A stretch of DNA of 64,000 nt from Cavia porcellus (lineage: Eukaryota; Chordata; Mammalia; Rodentia; Caviidae), in assembly GCF_034190915.1 (NCBI RefSeq), contig NW_026947543.1:1116001-1180000 (forward strand). Direction: 5' to 3'. Within the stretch, counting starts at the first letter, position 1. Each line of letters starts with the position of its first letter. Shown one piece after another: positions 46,819 through 61,300 of this stretch. The notes under the pieces were generated by a model. That model made no database searches. It worked only from the letters and a program-made list of their open reading frames with translations, and was not told where the DNA came from. Made by a program: the position numbers and the translations under genes.

Positions 46819-49800
46819 ACTTGCTGGCATCATTCACCTGCAGTATAAGAGCTTTCTGTGAAATTTCTCAGCAGAAATCCTCTGCAAGCACATAGCTTTG
46901 GATATGAGAGACAGTGGTGGAAGTTGAATTTCAATGGCAGATATTTGAAAACAATGAAACAAGCCCCGAATAAGATCTTTACATGTTTCCCAGATGAATA
47001 TGTTTGGAAATATGGGGGAAGATGGAGATCAAGGCTGGGAAGAGTGCACACCCATTTCAAGGTACAAAAACCAGGGAAAAACATGGGCAAGCAAGAGAGC
47101 TGGTTAATCTGATGTAAAAATCTTTGATGATGAAAGGAAAATTATATTCTCATGATGATATAATCAGGCTGTAGAAGTGAAGTTCTCATGTGGGTTGTCC
47201 TATGTGTGGCCTTCTGCATTGGGCAGTGGATGCAGGACAGGAGATTTCAAATAAATCTGGTGGAACACAAAATACTGAAAAAAATAATTCAGCCTAAATC
47301 CTGTGTATTCCTTCCCTTTGAGAACATATATGGATAATGTATGAAGTTTCAAAAGAGAAAATGTCTATTGGGTCATAGTTTCAACAATGAAATGGTCACT
47401 TCACATAACATTTTGAATTTTGCTTTCACCTTTGCTGATGTACCAGGCCTGAGTAAAGCAGAATGCAGAGTAAGCCTCATCAATAGTTGTGCATTCCATA
47501 AGTGGTTTTAAAACCAGTGAAACCCTTTGGACTTAGTGTTTGTATTTAATTGGTTGATTGATTTTGCAAATTGTTTGTTTTACTATTTTTAACTTTGTGA
47601 GTCAGGGAAGCCCTCACTCATAGTGATTTCGACCTCTCCAAAAGCTCTGAAGTTATTCATGTAACAGCTATTACATGCTATAAGTTTCTCCTATTAAAAC
47701 TTGAAAGACTAACAGACTCTGCTATTTTTCATCTAAATTCAGTGTTGGGCTAAGTTCAGGGTTGGACTTTTTACAAGTCCTTTGAAATGTGTCCTCCTCT
47801 AGTCACTGGTCGTGCTGGAATTTACTTTCTTGTGAAGACAGGATTTGAGCAAATTGACACAAGTACAGTTTGCCACTACTCTGGACACCTGGTTAAATAT
47901 CGAGTTGACTAAATGGTGTGTGTTTTACTTTGATCTCTGCTCACACTTTGCTCATCCAGTTAGAACCACAGGGCTCCAGGCCATAGCGTTCCAGTCCTAA
48001 ACAAGAAAATTTCCATTCCGTTTTGGGAGTTCATTCGTCTCTCATAATTACTTTTTCCACAAATGTGTGCTTCAGGAGAGGCCCTGTCCAAATGTGGAGA
48101 GGCACATTTCCATTCACTCACTTTCAGACTTTCTAAGATTTTCAGTTACTAGAGATTTGCCCAGACTTGCCATTGTCAAGGGACAGTGCACTTCACTTGA
48201 AATTGTGCAGTATTACTTCATGTGTCTCCGTGGAAATTCCGCCAATGGGAAACTCTCGCTGTAGTCATCTCCAAGTGTTGCTGCGTAAGAAAATATAACT
48301 AACAAAGGATGTGGTTTCAAGCAGAATGAGGAAAGGAGGGATTATCTTTATTTCAGTGCAGGTTGACCTTTCAAAGAAACAGTAATTCCTATCAAATAGG
48401 AGGTAAAATCTTTTGTAAAGAGACATGGACATGACACACTCAACTTTATGTCACTTTTTTTAAAACGCCAAGGGCATTTGAGAAATTCTTGGCTGCTGAA
48501 TTGTCCCTTTTTGCAAATTTCTCTTAGGTAAGACACTCCAGCTTCTTCAAACCATGGTACAGTTCCTTCCATGTAAAAAACCAAAGCAAAAAACAAAATA
48601 AATTAAAACAAAACCCATCAAATTACATTTGAGAGCACACAGTTGCTCAGCAGGCCCACTATTCAAGAAGCTAGAGGTACAGAATCCTCAGCCTTCAGCC
48701 CATGGCCTGAAGTTTTGTCTCTATCATGGCCCCTCAATTCCCTGGCATGTCCACATTAACTCATGAATCTTTACTCATTTCCTCTTCAAATGCACAGGAT
48801 CCAATATATTTGAACCCTGTTCACCTGGGCTGTAATCATCCAAGGACACACCAGAGGAAGGGCAGCCACTCCCTTGCCTGGGGCCTTGGAGCTTATCACA
48901 ATAGAAATGGACACCTGAACAAGGGGAGCCAAAACAAAGAGAGGCATATTCCTAAAGCCTGAAGCACAGAAGCTACCTATAGACCAGTAGTGGGATTTCA
49001 CAAATTATGTAAGAATCTCTGTGCACATGCTTGGCATGGTCCCTCATGCCTATAATCCCAGCAATCTGGGGGCTGAGGTGGATGGATCCTTGGGAGTTCC
49101 AGTCCATCTTGGGCTACGAATTTATCTCAAGGCCTCTTTCAACAACTACATAAGATGCTGTTTCCAAAAAGAGGACAACATTAAACTAGACACACTTGGT
49201 CTAGGTCCCTGGGTTCACTACATGAGTTGTGCAGTCTAAATATTCCATGCCATGAGAAAATACCTGGGATTTCTAGTGAAAGGGGCATTTGCATCCCTTT
49301 TCTAAGGGTTTCCCTTTCACCATTTTACAGTTGAATTCTGGGAAAACCTGCTGGTGTTAAGGTATTGAGCTAGTACCTCCTGTTTAGTGTTCAGGGTTAT
49401 GCTGGAATGGCTGCAGACCTCCTTGAAATAGCGATTGCAGACAAGTGAACCCCGAGGAAGCTGGATAGTTGAAGCAGGCACTCCAAATATTCATGCACTG
49501 CAAGGATTCACTTTCATTTTGGGTCTCATCTTCTGGTTGCTGGCTTTTAGTGCTAACTGATACTACCATGGTGGCAGTAATCCAGCAGAGACTGCATGTA
49601 TGGTTTGCAGGTTGGCTTCCCAAGCCACCAGAAACTTGGCAGAACCCAAATCATTGTGGCATTTTCTTTCCTCCCTTGAAACATTTGGCTTTCTAAGTTT
49701 GATAACTGAATAGACTGGGCTAGTCATCTTTGGACACCATATACCACAAACAGAGCTAAAGACAGAGCCAATTACTTCCCTCCACTTGTCACAATATGTC

Positions 49801-50666
49801 AAATTTGCTTGATCCCCACAAGTTCAAAGAAAATTCTGAGGCAACATAGAGAGGTGAATCAAATACTGCATGATTGGAATGGCTGTGGTTGTATGAGGTG
49901 GAAAGCTGCAGAGTTGGGCTGAAACTGTTCACAGAAATCCACAGGCTTGTGGTTGCCAGGCAACCACACTGGGCTGAGATTGGCTGAACATCCCTGTGAG
50001 GTGGATTTTAGGCTCTAGGTTCGAAAATTTAAAGGACTGCGATAGTCAAGTTTGGAACCCATAGACCTCAGACATACCAAAAGGTTTTCCAATTACTTCT
50101 CTCCACTTCTCAAAATATGTCAAATTTTCTTGATCACTACAACTGTAAAAAAAATTCTGAGGCAACATAGAGAGGCTAATCAAATACTGCATGATTGGAA
50201 TGGCTGTGGTTGTATGAGGTGGAAAGCTGCAGAGTTGGGCTGAAACAGTTCACAGAAATCCACAAGCTTGTGGTTGCCAGGCAACCACAATGGGCTGTGA
50301 TTGGCTGAGCACCATTGTGAGCTGGACTTTAGGCTCTAGGATACAAGTGTGCAGTAGGAGACCTGAGTCACAATGCTGGGCGTTGCCATGGAGACCTCAG
50401 TGGCACAGAGGACCTTGTAGGGCAAGATTAAATAGGATGAATATTCTTGGCCTGGTATGCCACAATATTCTCTCTGAAGGCTTCACTGCTCAGAATTTGT
50501 GGATGGAAATGCTTGCCAATCTACACATTGATGTACTTTCAATGGGATATTAAATATGCCAGGGCCTGGCAGATGACCTCTGCCATGTCCCATCCTTGAG
50601 CATACGCTTTTCCCTTGTCATGTCAGTCATTTGGCTGAGTCCTGTTCCCTAAGCTATTCAGTCAAG
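46819..50666 (+). repeat. Array unit K (right subfamily, twin of M)
   Basis: The unit is 3,848 bp. The SINE relic is at about 49028-49124. It shares private variants with M, two units away: 'caggagatttcaaat' (deletion, near 47243), 'cacctttgctgatg', 'gattgattttgc', 'gagttgactaaatgg' and 'gttcgaaaatttaaaggactgcg' (split here only for reading). The TATA-like site has lost one T (attaaata, 50427-50434). Confidence 0.92.
50270..50434 (+). promoter_or_regulatory. Promoter-like block, unit K (TATA-like site altered)
   Basis: The palindrome is perfect (50270-50288) and gttgccatggagac is at 50382-50395. The TATA-like element has lost a T and reads attaaata (50427-50434). Confidence 0.45.
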
Positions 50667-53600
50667 ACTTGCTGGCATCATTCACCTGCAGTATAAGAGC
50701 TTTCTGTGAAATTTCTCAGCAGAAATCCTCTGCAAGCACACAGCTTTGGATATGAGAGACAGTGGTGGAAGTTGAATTTCAAGGGCAGATATTTGAAAAC
50801 AATGAAACAAGCCCCGAATAAGATCTTTACATGTTTCCTAGATGAATATGTTTGGAAATATGGGGGAAGATGGAGATCAAGGCTGGTAAGAGTGCACACC
50901 CATTTCAAGGTACAAAAACCAGGTAAAAACATGGGCAAGCAAGAGAGCTGGTTAATCGGATGTAAAAATCTTTGATGATGAAAGGAAAATTATATTCTCA
51001 TGATGATATAATCAGGCTGTAGAAGTGAAGTTCTCATGTGGGTTGTCCTATGTGTGGCCTTCTGCATTGGGCAGTGGATGCAGGACAGGAGATCTTCAAA
51101 TAAATCTGGTGTGGAACACAAACTACTGAAAAAAATAATTCAGCCAAAATCCTGTGTATTCCTTCCCTTTGAGAACATGTATGGATAATGTACGAAGTTT
51201 CAAAAGAGAAAATGTCTATTGGGTCATGGTTTCAACAATGAAATGGTCACTTCACATAACATTTTGAATTTTGCTTTCACAGTTGCTCATGTACCAGGCC
51301 TGAGTAAAGCAGAATGCAGAGTAAGCCTCATCAATAGTTGTGCATTCCATAAGTGGTTTTAAAACCAGTGAAACCCTTTGGACTTAGTGTTTGTATTTAA
51401 TTGGTTGATTGGTTTTGCAAATTGTTTGTTTTCCTATTTTTAACTTTGTGAGTCAGGGAAGCCCTCACTCATAGTGATTTCGACCTCTCCAAAAGCTCTG
51501 AAGTTATTCATGTAACAGCTATTACATGCTATAAGTTTCTCCTATTAAAACTTGAAAGACTAACAGACTCTGCTACTTTTCATCTAAATTCAGTGTTGGG
51601 CTAAGTTCAGGGTTGGACTTTTTACAAGTCCTTTGAAATGTGTCCTCCTCTAGTCACTGGTCGTGCTGGAATTTACTTTCTTGTGAAGACAGGATTTGAG
51701 CAAATTGACACAAGTACAGTTTGCCACTACTCTGGACACCTGGTTAAATATCGAGTTCCCTAAATGGTGTGTGTTTTACTTTGATCTCTGCTGACACTTT
51801 GCTCATCCAGTTAGAACCACAGGGCTCCAGGCCATAGCGTTCCAGGCCTAAACAAGAAAATTTCCATTCCGTTTTGGGAGTTCATTCGTCTCTCATAATT
51901 ACTTTTTCCACAAATGTGTGCTTCAGGAGAGGCCCTGTCCAAATGTGGAGAGGCCCATTTTCATTCACTCACTTTCAGACTTTCTAAAGATTTTCAGTTA
52001 CTAGAGATTTGCCCAGACTTGCCATTGTCAAGGGACAGTGCACTTCACTTGAAATTGTGCAGTATTACTTCATGTGTCTCCGTGGAAATTCCACCAATGG
52101 GAAACTCTCACTGTAGTCATCTCCAAGTGTTGCTGAATAAGAAAATATAACTAACAAAGGATGTGGTTTCAAGCAGAATGAGGAAAGAAGGGATTATCTT
52201 TATTTCAGTGCAGGTTGACCTTTCAAAGAAACAGTAATTCCTATCAAATACGAGGTCAGAGACATGGACATGACACACTCAACTTTATGTCACTTTTTTT
52301 AAAACGCCAAGGGCATTTGAGAAATTCTTGGCTGCTGAATTGTCCCTTTTTGCAAATTTCTCTTAGGTAAGAGACTCCAGCTTCTTCAAACCATGGTACA
52401 GTTCCTTCCATGTAAAAAACCAAAGCAAAAAACAAAATAAATTAAAACAAATCCCATCAAATTACATTTGAGAGCACACAGTTGCTCAGCAGGCCCACTA
52501 TTCAAGAAGCTAGAGGTACAGAATCCAAAGCCTTCAGCCCATGGCCTGAAGTTTTGTCTCTATCATGGCCCCTCAATTCCCTGGCATGTCCACATTAACT
52601 CATGAATCTTTACTCATTTCCTCTTCAAATGCACAGGATCCAATATATTTGAACCCTGTTCACCTGGGCTGTAATCATCCAAGGACACACCAGAGGAAGG
52701 GCAGCCACTCCCTTGCCTGGGGCCTTGGAGCTTATCACAATAGAAATGGACACCTGAACAAGGGGAGCCAAAACAAAGAGAGGCATATTCCTAAAGCCTG
52801 AAGCACAGAAGCTACCTATAGACCAGTAGTGGGATTTCACAAATTATGTAAGAATCTCTGTGCACATGGTTGGCATGGTCCCTCATGCCTATAATCCCAG
52901 CAATCTGGGGGCTGAGGTGTCTGGATCCTTGGGAGTTCCAGTCCATCTTGGGCTACGAATTTATCTCAAGGCCTCTTTCAACAACTACATAAGATGCTGT
53001 TTCCAAAAAGAGGACAACATTAAACTAGACACACTTGGTCTAGGTCCCTGGGTTCACTACATGAGTTGTGGAGTCTAAATATCCCATGCCATGAGAAAAT
53101 ACCTGGGATTTCTAGTGAAAGGGGCATTTGCATCCCTTTTCTAAGGGTTTCCCTTTCACCATGTTACAGTTGAATTCTGGGAAAACCTGCTGGTGATAAG
53201 GTATTGAGCTAGTGCCTCATGTTTAGTGTTCAGGGTTATGCTGGAATGGCTGCAGACCTCCTTGAAATAGCGATTGCAGACAAGTTAACCCCGAGGAAGC
53301 TGGATAGTTGAAGCAGGCACTCCAAATATTCATGCACTGCAAGGATTCACTTTCCTTTTGGGTCTCATCTTCTGGTTGCTGGCTTTTAGTGCTAACTGAT
53401 ACTACCATGGTGGCAGTAATCCAGCAGAGACTGCATGTATGGTTTGCAGGTTTGCTTCCCAAGCCACCAGAAACTTGGCAGAACCCAAATCATTGTGGCA
53501 TTTTCTTTCCTCCCTTGAAACATTTGGCTTTCTAAGTTTGATAAATGAATAGACTGGGCTAGTCACCTTTGGACCCCATATACCACAAACATAGCTAAAG

Positions 53601-54507
53601 ACAGAGCCAATTACTTCCCTCCACTTGTCAAAATATGTCAAATTTGCTTGATCACCACAACTTCAAAGAAAATTCTGAGGCAACTTAGAGAGGTGAATCA
53701 AATACTGCATGATTGGAATGGCTGTGGTTGTATGAGGTGGAAAGCTGCAGGGTTGGGCTGAAACTGTTCACAGAAATCCACAGGCTTGTGGTTGCCAGGC
53801 AACCACACTGGGCTGCGATTGGCTGAACATCCCTGTGAGGTGGATTTTAGGCTCTAGGTTTGAAAATTTAAAAGACTGGGATAGTCAAGTTTGGAACCCA
53901 TAGACCTCAGACATACCAAAAGGTTTTCCAATTACTTCCCTCCACTTCTCAAAATATGTCAAATTTTCTTGATCACTACAACTGTAAAAAAAAATTCTGA
54001 GGCAACATAGAGAGGCTAATCAAATACTGCATGATTGGAATGGCTGTGGTTGTATGAGGTGGAAAGCTGCAGAGTTGGGCTGAAACACTTCACAGAAATC
54101 CACAAGCTTGTGGTTGCCAGGCAACCACAATGGGCTGTGATTGGCTGAGCACCATTGTGAGCTGGACTTTAGGCTCTAGGATACAAGTGTGCAGTAGGAG
54201 ACCTGAGTCACAATGCTGGGCGTTGCCATGGAGACCTCAGTGGCACAGAGGACCTTGTAGGGCAAGATTTAAATAGGATGAATATTCTTGGCCTGGTATG
54301 CCACAATATTCTCTCCGAAGGCTTTACTGCTCAGAATTAGGGGATGGAAATGCTTGCCAATCTACACATTGATGTACTTTCAATGGGATATTAAATATGC
54401 CAGGGCCTGGCAGATGACCTCTGCCATGTCCTATCCTTGAGCATACGCTTTTCCCTTGTCATGTCAGTCATTTGGCTGAGTCCTGTTCCCTAAGCTATTC
54501 AATCAAG
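50667..54507 (+). repeat. Array unit L (right subfamily)
   Basis: The unit is 3,841 bp, the shortest of the right half, because of a deletion of about 14 bp near 52250 ('tacgaggtcagagac' where others continue 'gaggtaaaatcttttg'). The SINE relic is at about 52867-52963. It shares 'ggtgataagg', 'aatatcccatgcc' and 'gggctgcgattgg' with unit J. Confidence 0.92.
54110..54275 (+). promoter_or_regulatory. Promoter-like block, unit L
   Basis: The palindrome is perfect (54110-54128), gttgccatggagac is at 54222-54235 and atttaaata at 54267-54275. Confidence 0.5.
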
Positions 54508-57500
54508 ACTTGCTGGCATCATTCACCTGCAGTATAAGAGCTTTCTGTGAAATTTCTCAGCAGAAATCCTCTGCAAGCACATAGCTTTGGATATGAGAGA
54601 CAGTGGTGGAAGTTGAATTTCAATGGCAGATATTTGAAAACAATGAAACAAGCCCCGAATAAGATCTTTACATGTTTCCCAGATGAATATGTTTGGAAAT
54701 ATGGGGGAAGATGGAGATCAAGGCTGGGAAGAGTGCACACCCATTTCAAGGTACAAAAACCAGGTAAAAACATGGGCAAGCAAGAGAGCTGGTTAATCTG
54801 ATGTAAAAATCTTTGATGATGAAAGGAAAATTATATTCTCATGATGATATAATCAGGCTGTAGAAGTGAAGTTCTCATGTGGGTTGTCCTATGTGTGGCC
54901 TTCTGCATTGGGCAGTGGATGCAGGACAGGAGATTTCAAATAAATCTGGTGGAACACAAAATACTGAAAAAAATAATTCAGCCTAAATCCTGTGTATTCC
55001 TTCCCTTTGAGAACATATATGGATAATGTATGAAGTTTCAAAAGAGAAAATGTCTATTGGGTCATAGTTTCAACAATGAAATGGTCACTTCACATAACAT
55101 TTTGAATTTTGCTTTCACCTTTGCTGATGTACCAGGCCTGAGTAAAGCAGAATGCAGAGTAAGCCTCATCAATAGTTGTGCATTCCATAAGTGGTTTTAA
55201 AACCAGTGAAACCCTTTGGACTTAGTGTTTGTATTTAATTGGTTGATTGATTTTGCAAATTGTTTGTTTTACTATTTTTAACTTTGTGAGTCAGGGAAGC
55301 CCTCACTCATAGTGATTTCGACCTCTCCAAAAGCTCTGAAGTTATTCATGTAACAGCTATTACATGCTATAAGTTTCTCCTATTAAAACTTGAAAGACTA
55401 ACAGACTCTGCTATTTTTCATCTAAATTCAGTGTTGGGCTAAGTTCAGGGTTGGACTTTTTACAAGTCCTTTGAAATGTGTCCTCCTCTAGTCACTGGTC
55501 GTGCTGGAATTTACTTTCTTGTGAAGACAGGATTTGAGCAAATTGACACAAGTACAGTTTGCCACTACTCTGGACACCTGGTTAAATATCGAGTTGACTA
55601 AATGGTGTGTGTTTTACTTTGATCTCTGCTCACACTTTGCTCATCCAGTTAGAACCACAGGGCTCCAGGCCATAGCGTTCCAGTCCTAAACAAGAAAATT
55701 TCCATTCCGTTTTGGGAGTTCATTCGTCTCTCATAATTACTTTTTCCACAAATGTGTGCTTCAGGAGAGGCCCTGTCCAAATGTGGAGAGGCCCATTTTC
55801 ATTCACTCACTTTCAGACTTTCTAAGATTTTCAGTTACTAGAGATTTGCCCAGACTTGCCATTGTCAAGGGACAGTGCACTTCACTTGAAATTGTGCAGT
55901 ATTACTTCATGTGTCTCCGTGGAAATTCCGCCAATGGGAAACTCTCGCTGTAGTCATCTCCAAGTGTTGCTGCGTAAGAAAATATAACTAACAAAGGATG
56001 TGGTTTCAAGCAGAATGAGGAAAGGAGGGATTATCTTTATTTCAGTGCAGGTTGACCTTTCAAAGAAACAGTAATTCCTATCAAATAGGAGGTAAAATCT
56101 TTTGTAAAGAGACATGGACATGACACACTCAACTTTATGTCACTTTTTTTAAAACGCCAAGGGCATTTGAGAAATTCTTGGCTGCTGAATTGTCCCTTTT
56201 TGCAAATTTCTCTTAGGTAAGACACTCCAGCTTCTTCAAACCATGGTACAGTTCCTTCCATGTAAAAAACCAAAGCAAAAAACAAAATAAATTAAAACAA
56301 AACCCATCAAATTACATTTGAGAGCACACAGTTGCTCAGCAGGCCCACTATTCAAGAAGCTAGAGGTACAGAATCCTCAGCCTTCAGCCCATGGCCTGAA
56401 GTTTTGTCTCTATCATGGCCCCTCAATTCCCTGGCATGTCCACATTAACTCATGAATCTTTACTCATTTCCTCTTCAAATGCACAGGATCCAATATATTT
56501 GAACCCTGTTCACCTGGGCTGTAATCATCCAAGGACACACCAGAGGAAGGGCAGCCACTCCCTTGCCTGGGGCCTTGGAGCTTATCACAATAGAAATGGA
56601 CACCTGAACAAGGGGAGCCAAAACAAAGAGAGGCATATTCCTAAAGCCTGAAGCACAGAAGCTACCTATAGACCAGTAGTGGGATTTCACAAATTATGTA
56701 AGAATCTCTGTGCACATGCTTGGCATGGCCCCTCATGCCTATAATCCCAGCAATCTGGGGGCTGAGGTGGATGGATCCTTGGGAGTTCCAGTCCATCTTG
56801 GGCTACGAATTTATCTCAAGGCCTCTTTCAACAACTACATAAGATGCTGTTTCCAAAAAGAGGACAACATTAAACTAGACACACTTGGTCTAGGTCCCTG
56901 GGTTCACTACATGAGTTGTGCAGTCTAAATATTCCATGCCATGAGAAAATACCTGGGATTTCTAGTGAAAGGGGCATTTGCATCCCTTTTCTAAGGGTTT
57001 CCCTTTCACCATGTTACAGTTGAATTCTGGGAAAACCTGCTGGTGTTAAGGTATTGAGCTAGTACCTCCTGTTTAGTGTTCAGGGTTATGCTGGAATGGC
57101 TGCAGACCTCCTTGAAATAGCGATTGCAGACAAGTGAACCCCGAGGAAGCTGGATAGTTGAAGCAGGCACTCCAAATATTCATGCACTGCAAGGATTCAC
57201 TTTCATTTTGGGTCTCATCTTCTGCTTCCTGGCTTTTAGTGCTAACTGATACTACCATGGTGGCAGTAATCCAGCAGAGACTGCATGTATGGTTTGCAGG
57301 TTGGCTTCCCAAGCCACCAGAAACTTGGCAGAACCCAAATCATTGTGGCATTTTCTTTCCTCCCTTGAAACATTTGGCTTTCTAAGTTTGATAACTGAAT
57401 AGACTGGGCTAGTCATCTTTGGACACCATATACCACAAACAGAGCTAAAGACAGAGCCAATTACTTCCCTCCACTTGTCACAATATGTCAAATTTGCTTG

Positions 57501-58357
57501 ATCCCCACAAGTTCAAAGAAAATTCTGAGGCAACATAGAGAGGTGAATCAAATACTGCATGATTGGAATGGCTGTGGTTGTATGAGGTGGAAAGCTGCAG
57601 AGTTGGGCTGAAACTGTTCACAGAAATCCACAGGCTTGTGGTTGCCAGGCAACCACACTGGGCTGAGATTGGCTGAACATCCCTGTGAGGTGGATTTTAG
57701 GCTCTAGGTTCGAAAATTTAAAGGACTGCGATAGTCAAGTTTGGAACCCATAGACCTCAGACATACCAAAAGGTTTTCCAATTACTTCCCTCCACTTCTC
57801 AAAATATGTCAAATTTTCTTGATCACTACAACTGTAAAAAAAAATTCTGAGGGAACATAGAGAGGCTAATCAAATACTGCATGATTGGAATGGCTGTGGT
57901 TGTATGAGGTGGAAAGCTGCAGAGTTGGGCTGAAACAGTTCACAGAAATCCACAAGCTTGTGGTTGCCAGGCAACCACAATGGGCTGTGATTGGCTGAGC
58001 ACCATTGTGAGCTGGACTTTAGGCTCTAGGATACAAGTGTGCAGTAGGAGACCTGAGTCACAATGCTGGGCGTTGCCATGGAGACCTCAGTGGCACAGAG
58101 GACCTTGTAGGGCAAGATTTAAATAACATGAATATTCTTGGCCTGGTATGCCACAATATTCTCTCTGAAGGCTTCACTGCTCAGAATTTGTGGATGGAAA
58201 TGCTTGCCAATCTACACATTGATGTACTTTCAATGGGATATTAAATATGCCAGGGCCTGGCAGATGACCTCTGCCATGTCCTATCCTTGAGCATACGCTT
58301 TTCCCTTGTCATGTCAGTCATTTGGCTGAGTCCTGTTCCCTAAGCTATTCAGTCAAG
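54508..58357 (+). repeat. Array unit M (right subfamily, twin of K)
   Basis: The unit is 3,850 bp and nearly the same as K. Even the boundary variant 'caatcaagact' just left of its start is shared with K. The SINE relic is at about 56717-56813. The sequence after the TATA-like site differs (taaataacatg, about 58120-58130). Confidence 0.92.
57960..58125 (+). promoter_or_regulatory. Promoter-like block, unit M
   Basis: The palindrome is perfect (57960-57978), gttgccatggagac is at 58072-58085 and atttaaata at 58117-58125. The two bases after the TATA-like site are changed (taaataac instead of taaatagg). Confidence 0.5.
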
Positions 58358-61300
58358 AGTTGCTGGCATCATTCACCTGCAGTATATGAGCTTTCTGTGA
58401 AATTTCTCAGCAGAAATCCTCTGCAAGCACATAGCTTTGGATAGGAGAGACAGTGGTGGAAGTTGAATTTCAAGGGCAGATATTTGAAAACAATGAAACA
58501 AGCCCCGAATAAGATCTTTACATGTTTCCCAGATGAATATGTTTGGAAATATGGGGGAAGATGGAGATCAAGGCTGGGAAGAGTGCACACCCATTTCAAG
58601 GTACAAAAACCAGGGAAAAACATGGGCAAGCAAGAGAGCTGGTTAATCTGATGTAAAAATCTTTGATGATGAAAGTAAAACTATATTCTCATGATGATAT
58701 AATCAGGCTGTAGAAGTGAAGTTCTCATGTGGGTTGTCCTATGTGTGGCCTTCTGCATTGGGCAGTGGATGCAGGACAGGAGATCTTCAAATAAATCTGG
58801 TGGAACACAAAATACTGAAAAAAATAATTCAGCCTAAATCCTGTGTATTCCTTCCCTTTGAGAACATATATGGATAATGTATGAAGCTTCAAAAGAGAAA
58901 ATGTCTATTGGGTCATGGTTTCAACAATGAAATGGTCACTTCACATAACATTTTGAATTTTGCTTTCACCGTTGCTCATGTACCAGGCCTGAGTAAAGCA
59001 GAATGCAGAGTAAGCCTCATCAATAGTTGAGCATTCCATAAGTGGTTTTAAAACCAGTGAAACCCTTTGGACTTAGTGTTTGTATTTAATTGGTTGATTG
59101 GTTTTGCAAATTGTTTGTTTTACTATTTTTAACTTTGTGAGTCAGGGAAGCCCTCACTCATAGTGATTTCGACCTCTCCAAAAGCTCTGAAGTTATTCAT
59201 GTAACAGCTATTACATGCTATAAGTTTCTCCTATTAAAACTTGAAAGACTAACAGACTCTGCTACTTTTCATCTAAATTCAGTGTTGCGCTAAATTCAGT
59301 TTTGGACTTTTTTTTACAAGTCCTTTGAAATGTGTCCTCCTCTAGTAACTGGTCGTGCTGGAATTTACTTTCTTGTGAAGACAGGATTTGAGCAAATTGA
59401 CACAAGTACAGTTTGCCACTACTCTGGACACCTGGTTAAATATCGAGTTCCCTAAATGGTGTGTGTTTTACTTTGATCTCTGCTGACACTTTGCTCATCC
59501 AGTTAGAACCACAGGGCTCCAGGCCATAGCGTTCCAGGCCTAAACAAGAAAATTTCCATTCCGTTTTGGGAGTTCATTCGTCTCTCATAATTACTTTTTC
59601 CACAAATGTGTGCTTCAGGAGAGGCCCTGTCCAAATGTGGAGAGGCCCATTTTCATTCACTCACTTTCAGACTTTCTAAGATTTTCAGTTACTAGAGATT
59701 TGCCCAGACTTGCCATTGTCAAGGGACAGTGCACTTCACTTGAAATTGTGCAGTATAACTTCATGTGTCTCCGTGGAAATTCCACCAATGGGAAACTCTC
59801 GCTGTAGTCATCTCCAAGTGTTGCTGCGTAAGAAAATATAACTAACAAAGGAAGTGGTTTCAAGCAGAATGAGGAAAGGAGGGATTATCTTTATTTCAGT
59901 GCAATTTGACCTTTCAAAGAAACAGTAATTCCTATCAAATAGGAGGTAAAATCTTTTGTAAAGAGACATGGACATGACACACTCAACTTTATGTCACTTT
60001 TTTTAAAACGCCAAGGGCATTTGAGAAATTCTTGGCTGCTGAATTGTCCCTTTTTGCAAATTTCTCTTAGGTAAGACACTCCAGCTTCTTCAAACCATGG
60101 TACAGTTCCTTCCATGTAAAAAACCAAAGCAAAAAACAAAATAAATAAAAACAAAACCCATCAAGTTACATTTGAGAGCACACAATTGCTCATAGGCCCA
60201 CTATTCAAGAAGCTAGAGGTACACAATCCTCAGCCTTCAGCCCATGGCCTGAAGTTTTGTCTCTATCATGGCCCCTCAATTCCCTGGCATGTCCACATTA
60301 ACTCATGAATCTTTACTCATTTCCTCTTCAAATGCACAGGATCCAATATATTTGAACCCTGTTCACCTGGGGTGTAATCATCCAAGGACACACCAGAGGA
60401 AGGGCAGCCACTCCCTTGCCTGGGGCCTTGGAGCTTATCACAATAGAAATGGACACCTGAACAAGGGGAGCCCAAACAAAGAGAGGCATATTCCTAAAGC
60501 CTGAAGCACAGAACCTACCTATAGACCAGTAGTGGGATTTCACAAATAATGTAAGAATCTCTGTGCTCATGCTTCGCATGGTCCCTCATGCCTATAATCC
60601 CAGCAATCTGGGGGCTGAGGTGGATGGATCCTTGGGAGTTCCAGTCCATCTTGGGCTACGAATTTATCTCAAGGCCTCTTTCAACAACTACATAAGATGC
60701 TGTTTCCAAAAAGAGGACAACATTAAACTAGACACACTTGGTCTAGGTCCCTGGGTTCACTACATGAGTTGTGGAGTCTAAATATCCCATGCCATGAGAA
60801 AATACCTGGGATTTCTAGTGAAAGGGGCATTTGCATCCCTTTTCTAAGGGTTTCACTTTCACCATGTTACAGTTGAATTCTGGGAAAACCTGCTGGTGAT
60901 AAGGTATTGAGCTAGTAACTCATGTTTAGTGTTCAGGGTTATGCTGGAATGGCTTCAGACCTCCTTGAAATAGCGATTGCAGACAAGTGAACCCCGAGGA
61001 AGCTGGATAGTTGAAGCAGGCACTCCAAATATTCATGCACTGCAAGGATTCACTTTCATTTTGGGTCTCATCTTCTGGTTGCTGGCTTTTAGTGCTAACT
61101 GATACTACCATGGTGGCAGTAATCCAGCAGAGACTGCATGTATGGTTTGCAGGTTTGCTTCCAAGCCACCAGAAACTTGGCAGAACCGAAATCATTGTGG
61201 CATTTTCTTTCCTCCCTTGAAACATTTGCCTTTCTAAGTTTGATAACTGAATAGACTGGGCTAGTCACCTTTGGACCCCATATACCACAAACAGAGCTAA